Assembly (NCBI GenBank): GCA_963766995.1
Contig: CAVYCE010000002.1
Location: forward strand, 186,001 to 250,000
DNA length: 64,000 nucleotides
Direction: 5' to 3'
Origin: Bog-473 sp963766995
GTDB lineage: Bacteria > Actinomycetota > Acidimicrobiia > Acidimicrobiales > RAAP-2
The notes beneath the pieces are model-generated. The model was not told where the DNA came from, ran no database searches, and saw nothing but the letters and a program-made list of their open reading frames with translations. The position numbers were made by a program, and so were the translations under genes. Positions 56,091-64,000 of this stretch are shown here, one piece after another (position 1 is the first letter of the stretch; each line of letters opens with the position of its first letter).

Positions 56091-57510
56091 GCTACTTGGC
56101 ACCACTACGATCAAGCAGGTGCCTTCGCGCCGCCGTCACACAGGCCTTCCTCGCTACGCCGTCGGCCCCAAACCCAAGCGGCGCACGGAACTCGGGCTGC
56201 TGGTGTTTGGCTCCATCATCACGGTCAGCCTCTACGTCATTGCCGAGCTGGGCCAGCACTCCAAAATCCCGCCCCACATCGGCTATTTCCTGGCGCTGCT
56301 GATCGGTCTGGCCATGGTCGCCCACATGGCCAACCGGTGGCTGGTGCCAAACGCCAACGCCGTCATCCTGCCTCTGGCGGTCCTGCTCAACGGCATCGGG
56401 TACGTGGTCATTTCCCGCTGGGTACCGGGTCAGGCCAAGGGTCAGGCCACCTGGGCCATTTTGGGCGTGATCTTCTATGTCCTCACCCTGCTCTTCGTCC
56501 GCTACTCGCGGGACCTGGAGCGCTATCGATACATGCTGCTCCTGGTCGGCGGCATCCTGCTCGTCGCGCCGCTGTTCTTCTCCCCTATTCAAGGGGCACG
56601 GCTGTGGGTGCACTACGGCAGCCTGTCGTTCCAGCCCATCGAGTTCTCAAAGATCCTGTTCTGCATCTATTTCGCGTCGTACTTCGCAGCCAACAAGGAG
56701 ATTCTCTCCATCCCCACGGCCCGCATCGGCAATCGCCTGTTCCTTGATCCTCGGCCGCTGGTGCCCATCGTCGTGGCCTGGGGCGTGGCCATGGCCGTGA
56801 TCGGGCTGGAGGACGACATCGGATTCGCTGCTCTGCTCTTTACCCTGTTCATAGGGTTGTTGTGGGTGTCCACCGGACGGGTCGGCTACCTCGTATTGGG
56901 GTTTGTGCTGTTTGCCGCTGGCGCAGTGTTCGCAGCCCATTACTTCGGGCAGGTCCATCTCCGAGTCGATGACTGGCTGGGCACCTGGCGCCCATCGGCC
57001 AGCAATCCGTATCCCGGCGGCGGTCAGTTGGGCCTCGGTGCCTACGGCATGGGCACCGGTGGTATCGGCGGCACCGGTCTCGGACTCGACAACCCGATTC
57101 TGATCATTCCCGAAGTCACCAGCGACATGATCTTCGCCGCCATCGGAACCGAGATGGGACTGGTTGGCACCGTGGCCGTGGTCTTTGCCTTCATTCTCTT
57201 GGTCGGTGCCGGCCTGCGGGTGGCCCAGACGGCACGCTCGGATTTTTCACGCTTGATGTCGACCGGACTGACCATCATCATCGGATTCCAGGCCTTCTTC
57301 ATCATGGCCGGCGTGGTCCGCCTGTTGCCTTTCACCGGGATCACACTGCCATTCGTGGCCTACGGCGGCTCTTCCCTCCTGGCGAATTACGCGTTGATCG
57401 CGCTGCTGATGCGGCTGTCCGATGAAGGCGCTCTCAGTCAGGCCGAACTGAGCCTCGGACGTCCTCCAACCCGGCGAGCGACCGATGGTGCCCGCTCGCT
57501 GACTCCGTAA
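56074..57510 (+). CDS. SEDS-family peptidoglycan polymerase (FtsW/RodA/SpoVE type)
   Basis: A 478-residue polytopic protein (about 12 TMs) with an actinobacterial RodA/FtsW-type N-terminus (RRRTELGLLVFGSIITVSLYVIAELGQ), QGARLWVHYGSLSFQPIEFSKILF, GLEDDIGFAALLF and RLLPFTGITLPFVAYGGSSLLANY. The QPIEFSK and GSSLLA motifs are SEDS hallmarks. It extends glycan strands from lipid II with a class B PBP partner, not encoded here. ATG 56074 has the RBS GGGAGGG. The central loop GGGQLGLGAYGMGTGGIGGTGLG is Gly-rich. Confidence 0.92.
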   Translation: MASLVMLLGTTTIKQVPSRRRHTGLPRYAVGPKPKRRTELGLLVFGSIITVSLYVIAELGQHSKIPPHIGYFLALLIGLAMVAHMANRWLVPNANAVILPLAVLLNGIGYVVISRWVPGQAKGQATWAILGVIFYVLTLLFVRYSRDLERYRYMLLLVGGILLVAPLFFSPIQGARLWVHYGSLSFQPIEFSKILFCIYFASYFAANKEILSIPTARIGNRLFLDPRPLVPIVVAWGVAMAVIGLEDDIGFAALLFTLFIGLLWVSTGRVGYLVLGFVLFAAGAVFAAHYFGQVHLRVDDWLGTWRPSASNPYPGGGQLGLGAYGMGTGGIGGTGLGLDNPILIIPEVTSDMIFAAIGTEMGLVGTVAVVFAFILLVGAGLRVAQTARSDFSRLMSTGLTIIIGFQAFFIMAGVVRLLPFTGITLPFVAYGGSSLLANYALIALLMRLSDEGALSQAELSLGRPPTRRATDGARSLTP

Positions 57511-57515
57511 GGGCG

Positions 57516-57961
57516 CTAGGACGGAAAGGGTGGCGTCGGCCCGTGCTGCCCCATGTCCTGAGGTATCACGTCGGCAGCGGACTCCAGGAGACGCTCATCG
57601 GCCAGGATCGGCGCCGTCACGGGCATGCGCAGAGCCAAGACCAGGCCGTCCGAAGGTCGGCAGGACTACGCGCTCTCGTCCTGACGGCAGCATCAGGTCG
57701 AGCTCGGCCAGGTAGTTCCCATTCTCCCGGCCCATGAGGCGCAGTGCGACCACATCAATCCGTGACCGCTGCATCACCTCCATGAACAGTTCATGGGTCA
57801 GCGGGCGGGGCGAGGCCATCCGCCGCAGCGCCAACGCCAGCGCCGTGCCCTCGGTGCAGACCGACCGGGAAGACCAATTGCCGCATCGGAGGCTCTGATT
57901 CACCCAGCGTGACCGACGGATACTGGGAGGGGAGGTCAAGGGCCACATCTTCGACGTCCAT
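57516..57961 (-). CDS. Bifunctional nuclease (BFN)-domain protein, two apparent frameshifts
   Basis: Joined reading: MDVEDVALDLPSQYPSVTLGESEP, then TEGTALALALRRMASPRPLTHELFMEVMQRSRIDVVALRLM, ENGNYLAELDLMLPSGRERVVLP, and SDGLVLALRMPVTAPILADERLLES with a stop at 57516. The PRPLTHELF and SDGLVLALRM segments are hallmarks of the BFN/DUF151 family (nuclease or regulator). Frame changes fall near 57865 and 57660. Convergent with the SEDS gene (5 bp apart) and overlapping the RodA end. Confidence 0.75.
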
Positions 57962-59101
57962 GACCCGAAACGCCGGTGGGCGGTGACGTGTCGGGCACGA
58001 CGGCCGTCATCGGCATCCGCCTTCGCACGCCCACACTGAGGGCTAGGCCCACAGCAGTGAAGAAGCAGAGCACGGCCGTACCTCCGTAACTGACAAACGG
58101 CAGCGGGATGCCGGTGATCGGCATGATGCCCATGGTCATGCCGGCATTCTGGAACACACTGAAGGCCAGGAAGGTGAACAGGCCGGTGCAGACCAGACGG
58201 CCGAAGACGTCACGAGACGCTCCGGCTGCCCGCAAAATGCGCCAGGCCACGAAACCGAGCATGCCGAGAAGGGCCGAGGCCCCGATGAATCCGAGCTGCT
58301 CACCCACTGCCGTGAAGATGAAGTCGGTCTGCTGCTCGGGCACGTAGCCCAGGTTGGTCTGCGCCCCGTGGCCGATGCCCGACCCAAGGAGGCCGCCCGA
58401 GCCAATGGCGTTCTTCGCCTCTTGCAGGTTGTACACGGCGGATTCGACGTATCGATTCTTGCTCGGATTGTTCGGATTCAAGAAGGTGGTGAGTCGAGCG
58501 ATTTGGTAGTGGTGCAGGATCCCGGTCTCGAACGCCACCAAGAAGGTCAGGATGACGCCGATGAAAGAGCAGGATCAGAATTCGGATGGGGAGTCCGGCC
58601 ACCGCCAACATGACCAGCAGCACAATCAGCATGATGATGGCGGTCCCCAGGTCTGGCTGGCCCATGACCAGCATGATGGGAATGGCGGCCAGGATCAGCA
58701 GGCGAAAGACATCACGCCAGGCCAACCCTTCTTCGGCCCGTTTGTCGCAATAGGAGGCGACGGCCAGGATCACTGCCAGCACGGCGAACTCCGATGGCTG
58801 CAACTGAATCGGCCCGACGGTGAACCAGCGAGCCGCACCCTGGGCAGAGCTGCCGACCACGAAGACTCCCAGCAGCGCAAGCACGATGAGCACAGTAAAT
58901 CAACATGGCCAGCGGTTCAAGGCGGCGGTAATCGAACAGCGCCACGCCCACCATGATGATGACGCCCAGAACGACGAACAGTGCCTGCTTCTTCAGATAG
59001 GACTTGGGGTCCTCACCCTGGGCCAACAGGGAGCCGCGTGTGGCGGTGTAGACCATGACCACGCCGACACTTGCCACAAGGATGGTTGCCACGCCCAGCA
59101 C
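57936..59101 (-). CDS. rodA: Rod shape-determining SEDS protein RodA (two apparent frameshifts)
   Basis: Reads through three frames: VLGVATILVASVGVVMVYTATRGSLLAQG, then SAQGAARWFTVGPIQLQPSEFAVLAVILAVASY and VMGQPDLGTAIIMLIVLLVML. ESAVYNLQEAKNAIGSGGLLGSG, GYVPEQQTDFIFTAVGEQLGF and MGIMPITGIPLPFVSYGGTAV follow. These are classic RodA motifs. Frame changes fall near 58890 and 58560. A further in-frame N-terminal tail may extend toward 59160, so the start is uncertain. Its last 26 bp overlap the BFN start. Confidence 0.88.
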
Positions 59102-59190
59102 GAGGTCGAAGGAGGGGCTGCCTGCGCCGGGCAGCAGGCTGTTCTGGCGATCATGGTCATAACTGGGCTTCAGCGGACAGAATACCGACC

Positions 59191-60122
59191 ATGACCATTC
59201 CCCTCGTTGCGGGCCTTGGGCCCCTGGTGGGCGCCAGCACCAGCGGCGGTGGGTGGCTCTACGAGCTCCTGACCAAGCTCGGGGTGGCCCACTCCACCGC
59301 CCGCACAGTGGTCGACCTGATCGTGCGTCCCGCTGTCCGTCATTCTGGTCATTCTCGTTGCCCTAGTGGTGGCCCGACTGGGAGGCAAGGCCATCCGTCG
59401 CATTCTCGAGCGCATCGCCCATCAGGCTGCATCCCGGTCGACCTCCCGAGCGCGCCGGCGCCCGGGTTAACACCATGGGTGGCGTCGTCGCCAACGTCTG
59501 GCGCTTTTTCGTCTTCATCGTTGCGGCGGCGGTCATTCTCGGCATGCTGGGCATCGACCTGGCACCGCTCTTGGCCAGTGCCACCATCGTCGGCGCCACC
59601 TTGGGCTTCGGGGCCCAACTCATCGTGCGTGACTATTTCTCTGGATTCCTGCTCGCCGTGGAGGATCAGTACAACGTGGGTGAAACGATGACGGTCAATG
59701 AAGTGACTGGGGTGGTGGAAGACGTCACCATGCGGGTGACGAGGGTGCGCGGCGTCGATGGGACGACGTACTTCATTCCGAACGGTGACATCCGCACATT
59801 GGGCAACACATCACGCGGATGGGCTCAAGCGGTGGTCGACCTGGTTCTCCCTGGCGCCTCGGCCACCGAGCTCAATGAGGTACGCCAACTGCTCACCGAC
59901 GCGGCGCAGCGGGTGGCGCAGCGGGAAGAATTCGTCGGACATTGCACCGAGCCGCCCAACATGGTGGCCTTCCTCGACGCCGATGCCACCACCTACACCC
60001 TGCGCGTCACCATGCACACGATCCCGTCCCAGCGCAACGCCCTGACACGGGCCATCCGCGAAGAGTGCACCACCACCCTGGCCAACGCCGGCAAATGGCC
60101 GGTCGTCGTACCGGGAACCTAG
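59191..60122 (+). CDS. Small-conductance mechanosensitive channel, MscS family (two apparent frameshifts)
   Basis: ATG 59191 opens MTIPLVAGLGPLVG and LTKLGVAHSTARTVVDLIV. The frame changes near 59335 to give VILVILVALVVARLGGKAIRRILERIAHQA, and again near 59460 to give VNTMGGVVANVWRFFVFIVAAAVILGMLGIDLAPLLASATIVGATLGFGAQLIVRDYFSGFLLAVEDQYNVG. The pore helix LGFGAQLIVRDYFSGF and FIPNGDI are MscS signatures. It releases solutes on hypo-osmotic shock. Its end overlaps aroE by 4 bp (convergent). Confidence 0.87.
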
Positions 60123-60976
60123 ACCACCGCGCTCCACATGGCTTCGACGGGCGCTGGCTGCCCTGTCCATAGCTCAATCTGTGCCGCGGCTTGGTGGACC
60201 AACATGCCCAAGCCATCGACCGTGGTGGCACCGGCGTCGGCGGCTGCCGTGAGCCACGGAGTGGGGCGGGGAACGTAAATCAGATCCGCCGCCACCTGAC
60301 CGTCATGGAGCAACGACGGATTTGCGGGCCAGCTGGCGCCCAATGCCGCGGGGTCTCCCATGCCTATTGGCGTGGCATTGACGATTAGATCGGCCTGGGC
60401 AATCACCCGCTCGACCTCTCCTGGTTCATCGCTGCTGGCTAGGACCCGACCGACTCGGCCGGCCAGTACCGCCGCGTCCTCCGCCCGGGCCCGCGTTCGA
60501 TTGATCACGACCACATCGCTCGCCCCCGCTTCCGCCAGCGCCAAAATCACGGCTCGCGCTGCCCCACCGGCTCCGAGAACCACGCAGCGCCGTCCGTTGG
60601 CGTTGAAGTCAGTTCCCCTCTCCAGCGATTCGAGGAAGCCCTGGCCGTCGGTGTTCTCACCCAGGATCAGTCCGTTTCGATTGATGAGGCAATTGACTGC
60701 ATTGAGTCGCTGAGCCCGGTCACTGCAACTGTCGACCAGCGACGCCAGTGCAGCCTTGAGCGGCATCGTCACCGACAGGCCGGCCAGCGGGTGCTTACGC
60801 ATGAGGGGCAGCACGTCGCCGGCCTGGTCATCGCGCACCCGGATGGCGGTCGAATGCCAATCCAAACCGAGTTCAGCAAAGGCCGCATTGTGCAAAGTGG
60901 GCGACAACGAATGAGCGATGGGATCACCAATGACACCGACCAGCACGGTGCTCGATCCATCCACCGTGTCGGTCAT
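60119..60976 (-). CDS. aroE: Shikimate dehydrogenase
   Basis: A 285-residue protein with VGVIGDPIAHSLSPTLHNAAF, LSVTMPLKAAL (catalytic Lys), AVNCLINRNGLILGENTDGQGF (Asn/Asp substrate contacts), the NADP loop VLGAGGAARAV, NRTRARAEDAA, NATPIGMGD and GLGMLVHQAAAQIELWTG. It makes shikimate for the chorismate used by trpE and menF here. Overlaps mltG (ATGA). Confidence 0.95.
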   Translation of the reverse strand: MTDTVDGSSTVLVGVIGDPIAHSLSPTLHNAAFAELGLDWHSTAIRVRDDQAGDVLPLMRKHPLAGLSVTMPLKAALASLVDSCSDRAQRLNAVNCLINRNGLILGENTDGQGFLESLERGTDFNANGRRCVVLGAGGAARAVILALAEAGASDVVVINRTRARAEDAAVLAGRVGRVLASSDEPGEVERVIAQADLIVNATPIGMGDPAALGASWPANPSLLHDGQVAADLIYVPRPTPWLTAAADAGATTVDGLGMLVHQAAAQIELWTGQPAPVEAMWSAVV

Positions 60977-62085
60977 CCCACGCCACGTTCTTGGGCCAAT
61001 TTTTCATTGGCCAATTGTTCGGCGAAGGTGTCGGAGAAGGCCTCGGTGCCATCCTTGGCCACCAATTCGAAGTACAACCACCCTCCGACGGGCGGATGCA
61101 CCGCAGCGGACAGCGCCTGCGGCGAGGGCATGCAGATCGGCGTGGGAGTGAGCCCAGTATTGAGGTAAGTGTTGTACGGCGTATGCAACTGGAGGTCTTG
61201 CGGCGTCACGGGGCCGCCGTCTTGCCCGAGGGAATAGAGCACCGTGGCATCCATTTGCAGCGGAGTACCTGCGGTCAGCCGGTTGTAGATCACCCGGGCC
61301 ACATCGGGCATGTTCTTGAAGATGTACCCCTCTTTCTCGACGATGGAAGCCGCCGTGATGACCTGATAGGGCGTCAGCCCCAAAGCTGACGCACTGGCGG
61401 TCGTCAGTCCTGCTGCTTCGGCTTTCTGGTCGAAACGACTCACCATGTCGTGCAACAAGGTGGCGTCTGTCTCCCCCGGCAGGACCAGGTATTGGCCGGT
61501 GCCCAACATGCCTTCCAAATCATTCGATCCAACCGGTGAGTACAGCGAATGCACCAACCCACTGGCTGCCAACTTGGAAAAGGAGGAACTCTGGTGCCCC
61601 GGCAGGTTGTCGACCTGGGTAGCCACTTCACTGAGTGCGAGTCCGCGGTTGACGTCCACAACGTAAATGTTTGGGGGCGCGCTGAGAATGGCCCGTACCT
61701 GCGAGAACGTGAGGTTCTCATGCAATGCATAGGCCCCCGGATCCACTGTCGGTGTGCCGTGGATGAGGTCGGAGAAATGGAAGGCCAGCGTGCTCCCGAT
61801 CACCTTGTCCTTCGACAGGGTGGAGGTGACCGAGCCGAATGATTCTCCTTGGCCAACTTGGATGATGACTCGCTGGCCCGCCGGCCCCAGGGCATGGGAC
61901 TGCAACTCGTACCAACCGAAGAAGGCCAGGACCAGCAGGGCCAACAGTGCCGATGCGCTCAGCAGGAGTCGAGCCCGCCGGCTGGCGCGCCGACGGCGCG
62001 TGGACCGGGGAGCACCGTCCCGGAGCGGGTGCGGACCTGATGGGGCTGGCCCGTTGGGTTCGGAGATCTCCGGTGGCAACGTCAT
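60973..62085 (-). CDS. mltG: Endolytic peptidoglycan transglycosylase MltG
   Basis: A 370-residue protein from ATG 62085 (in an ATGA overlap with ruvX). A basic cytoplasmic tail leads to one TM (about 41-60), then a YceG/MltG domain with VIIQVGQGESFGSVTSTLSKDKVI, LEGMLGTGQYLVLPGETD, the catalytic Glu in ITAASIVEKEGYIFKNMPDVARVIYNRL, and TPYNTYLNTGLTPTPICMP. It cuts nascent glycan strands to set their length. It fits the actinobacterial order alaS-ruvX-mltG-aroE. Confidence 0.94.
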   Translation of the reverse strand: MTLPPEISEPNGPAPSGPHPLRDGAPRSTRRRRASRRARLLLSASALLALLVLAFFGWYELQSHALGPAGQRVIIQVGQGESFGSVTSTLSKDKVIGSTLAFHFSDLIHGTPTVDPGAYALHENLTFSQVRAILSAPPNIYVVDVNRGLALSEVATQVDNLPGHQSSSFSKLAASGLVHSLYSPVGSNDLEGMLGTGQYLVLPGETDATLLHDMVSRFDQKAEAAGLTTASASALGLTPYQVITAASIVEKEGYIFKNMPDVARVIYNRLTAGTPLQMDATVLYSLGQDGGPVTPQDLQLHTPYNTYLNTGLTPTPICMPSPQALSAAVHPPVGGWLYFELVAKDGTEAFSDTFAEQLANEKLAQERGVG

Positions 62086-62525
62086 GACCCGGCCTGGGCC
62101 GTGCTGTCCAGCCACGATTGCAGCAGCACCATGGCGGCCGCGCTGTCGATGACCGCTCTCGACGACTTGACCGACCGTCCCGCTGCGCTCAGTGATCGCT
62201 GCGCTTCAGTGGTGGTGAAACGCTCGTCCATGGTCTCTACCGCAACGTCGAGTGGCGTGAGAAGTTGGCGCAGTGCTGCCACTTCATCGAGCGCTGCCTG
62301 GGCGGCGGGTCCAGCCCGACCCGACAAGCTCAACGGCAATCCGACCAAGACCGTGACGGCCTCGAGCTCGCGCACCACAGCCACCACAGCGTTGCGCTCG
62401 GCCACTGCGTCACCCCGGCGTGGGACCGTTCCCCAGGGCGAGGCCAGAGTGCGGCGGCTGTCGCTGAAGGCCACCCCGATTCTGCGCGAGCCCAGGTCGA
62501 GTGCCACGACCCGTCCCGTGCTCAC
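62082..62525 (-). CDS. ruvX: Putative pre-16S rRNA nuclease YqgF/RuvX
   Basis: A 147-residue RNase H-fold protein: VVALDLGSRRIGVAFSDSRRTLASPWGTV, VLVGLPLSLSGRAGPAAQAAL, MDERFTTTEAQRSL and VIDSAAAMVLLQSWLD, with the expected Asp/Glu residues. It is implicated in 16S rRNA 5'-end maturation. GTG start overlaps the alaS stop (GTGA). Confidence 0.94.
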   Translation of the reverse strand: MSTGRVVALDLGSRRIGVAFSDSRRTLASPWGTVPRRGDAVAERNAVVAVVRELEAVTVLVGLPLSLSGRAGPAAQAALDEVAALRQLLTPLDVAVETMDERFTTTEAQRSLSAAGRSVKSSRAVIDSAAAMVLLQSWLDSTAQAGS

Positions 62526-64000
62526 TCCGAGAGCAACCGACGCGCCTCGGCCAGTGCCTCGTCAATGCGCGACGGGTCCTTGCCGCCGGCCAGGGCCAGT
62601 TCGGGGGAACCTCCGCCACCCCCGCCCACGATGCTGCCCAGGGCGCGGACAAGTTCAGTGGCATTTGGGCCGGTGGGGCCAGTCGCTCCCGCGATGGCGA
62701 CCTTCTCCCCGTCCGGTGAACCGATGAGGATCACGCCTGTTAGGCCGTCCTGGCGCAGCACGGCCTGGGCCAGAGTCTGCAGCGCCTTGGGGTCGACCCC
62801 GTCACGGCGCGCCACCACTACCCCGCCGGCGGCTCCTTGGGCCAGCTCCACCGCATCGGCCGCGCTCGATTGTTGACGCAGTTTCGAGAGCTCCTTATCC
62901 GCGTCGCGCTGACGGGACATCAGCCGCTCAATCGCCGCGCCGAGCTCGTCCGGCTCGCTACGCAACAGTTCAGCCGCCGAACGCACCAGCTTTTCGCGAT
63001 CGTTGAAGCGGTCAAGCGCCACCTTGCCGGTCACGGCGAACATGCGGCGGGTATTCGAACCGATGGAGCTCTCCGACACCAGAGCGATGGGGCCGATCTG
63101 TCCCAGGGCGCCGACATGGGTCCCACCGCAGAACTCCAGCGAGTGTCGCGCCAGCCTTGACCACTCGGACGGTGGCACCGTATTTGTCACCGAAGAAGGC
63201 GATGGCCCCCAGTTTCTCGGCATCCTCGCGTGAGGTCTCGGTGGTCTCCACCGTCCCGTCGTCCAGTACGGCGTCGTTGGCCAAGCGGAACACCGTTTCC
63301 AGCTCTTCGGCGGTGGGCTGCTCGTGATGCGAGAAGTCGAAGCGCAAGTACTCGGGCGAGACCAGCGAACCCTGCTGACGCACGTGGTCACCCAGCACCG
63401 AACGGAGGGCCGAGTGCAGGAGGTGCGTGGCGGTGTGATTGCGCCGGATCGCTTGGCGTCGCTCACCGTCGATGGTGGCCAAGGCGTCCTGGCCCACAAC
63501 CAATCTCGCCATCGAGCTTCACCTTGTGCGCGGTCAGACCGGGCAGTACCTCGACGCTGTCGTACACCTCGGCGATGCCTGTCTCACTCACGATGGTCCC
63601 GGTGTCGCCCACCTGGCCACCGCTCTCGGCGTAGAACGACGTCTGATTAAGGAATACCTCGGCCTCGCCCGGCTCGCCGCCACTGAGCACGCCAACCACG
63701 CGGGCCGGCACTTCGTACTGCTCGGGCGAACGACCAACGAACAACGTCGGACCTTCGGATTCGAGGATGGCCCGATACTGCGTCTCGTCTCCGACCTTGG
63801 CCGCACGAGCCGCCGTCCGAGCCCGCTCGCGCTGTTCCGACATGGCCAGATCGAAGCCGGCCCGATCCACCGTCACCCCGGCATCGCGGGCCAACTCTTC
63901 AGTGAGTTCGACCGGGAAGCCATGGGTGTCGTGCAGGGTGAAGGCCACTTCGCCCGGCAGGACGTCCTGCCCGGTGGCGAACTCCTCTTCCAGGCGGCCC
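62522..64000 (-). CDS. alaS: Alanyl-tRNA synthetase, 5' part beyond window edge; two apparent frameshifts
   Basis: Only the C-terminal half is present. Parts: GEVAFTLHDTHGFPVELTEELARDAG, TSFYAESGGQVGDTGTI (editing-domain neighbourhood), the editing zinc site RRNHTATHLLHSALR, LRFDFSHHE and SLEFCGGTHV, and the C-terminal DHHA1-like oligomerisation domain ending GGGGGGSPELALAGGKD. Frames change near 63505 and 63150. The frame stays open through 64000. AlaS is essential, so real disruption is unlikely. Confidence 0.93.

Overview
The window looks like chromosomal DNA from a high-GC actinobacterium, most plausibly class Acidimicrobiia. This is inferred from gene content; no rRNA is present to confirm it. 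The pointers are mycothiol synthase (mshD), menaquinone genes (menC, menG, menF), a deazaflavin-dependent reductase, an ANTAR-type response regulator, an RpsA with four S1 domains and an acidic tail, and a PolA with the actinobacterial Tyr in motif B. A secreted S53 (acid-active family) protease hints at an acidic or oligotrophic habitat. I found no CRISPR array, insertion sequence, prophage or rRNA. Coding density is very high: most neighbours overlap by ATGA, GTGA, TTGA or TGATG, and several convergent pairs overlap at their 3' ends.

Layout. 1-4.8 kb (minus): envelope glycan genes, namely an edge-truncated membrane-anchored protein, a large GT-C-like membrane protein, a UDP-galactopyranose-mutase-like flavoprotein and a PigV-like mannosyltransferase. 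4.9-10.5 kb (plus): a four-gene dipeptide/oligopeptide ABC transporter without a local binding protein, an overlapping ATP-grasp ligase and a secreted alpha/beta hydrolase. 10.5-17 kb (mostly minus): rpsA, polA, an ANTAR regulator, a small coiled-coil protein and menC, with tRNA-Leu(CAA) on the plus strand. 17-22 kb: an LLM flavin oxidoreductase, then fabD-fabG-acpP-fabF (plus), where FabD carries an unusual C-terminal lysine-free biotinyl-like domain. 22-26 kb (minus): trpC-trpF-trpB-trpA, running into an AraC regulator and a VOC protein. 26-31 kb: accessory enzymes, an ArsR-AHSA1 fusion regulator with a perfect 20-bp palindrome at its promoter, and the S53 protease. 31-40 kb (minus): hisDCBHAF, a GroES-like gene, hisI, trpE, ygfZ and two small membrane proteins. 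40-46.8 kb: a VapBC-like pair with a degenerate PIN domain, nth, mshD, a secreted GH43-like protein, a VIT/CCC1 transporter, a MaoC hydratase, menG and menF. 46.7-56 kb: a two-component system, polyprenol-phosphate mannosyltransferase, AI-2E-type permease, YbhN-type flippase, LCP-like protein, alpha/beta hydrolase and ppk1. 56-64 kb: two SEDS (FtsW/RodA) proteins around a bifunctional-nuclease-like gene, an MscS channel, and alaS-ruvX-mltG-aroE (minus).

How the genes work together. The window mixes housekeeping biosynthesis (Trp, His, fatty acids, menaquinone, shikimate, mycothiol) with envelope construction (mannosyl donors, SEDS proteins, MltG, a flippase). A central caution is sequence quality. 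Genes at 12.1-15.8 kb and 47.3-63.9 kb carry many single-base frame disruptions in essential genes (polA, alaS, rodA, ppk and others), whereas 16-46.8 kb is clean. This fits residual sequencing indels better than real decay, so those genes are annotated as whole loci with the break points listed.
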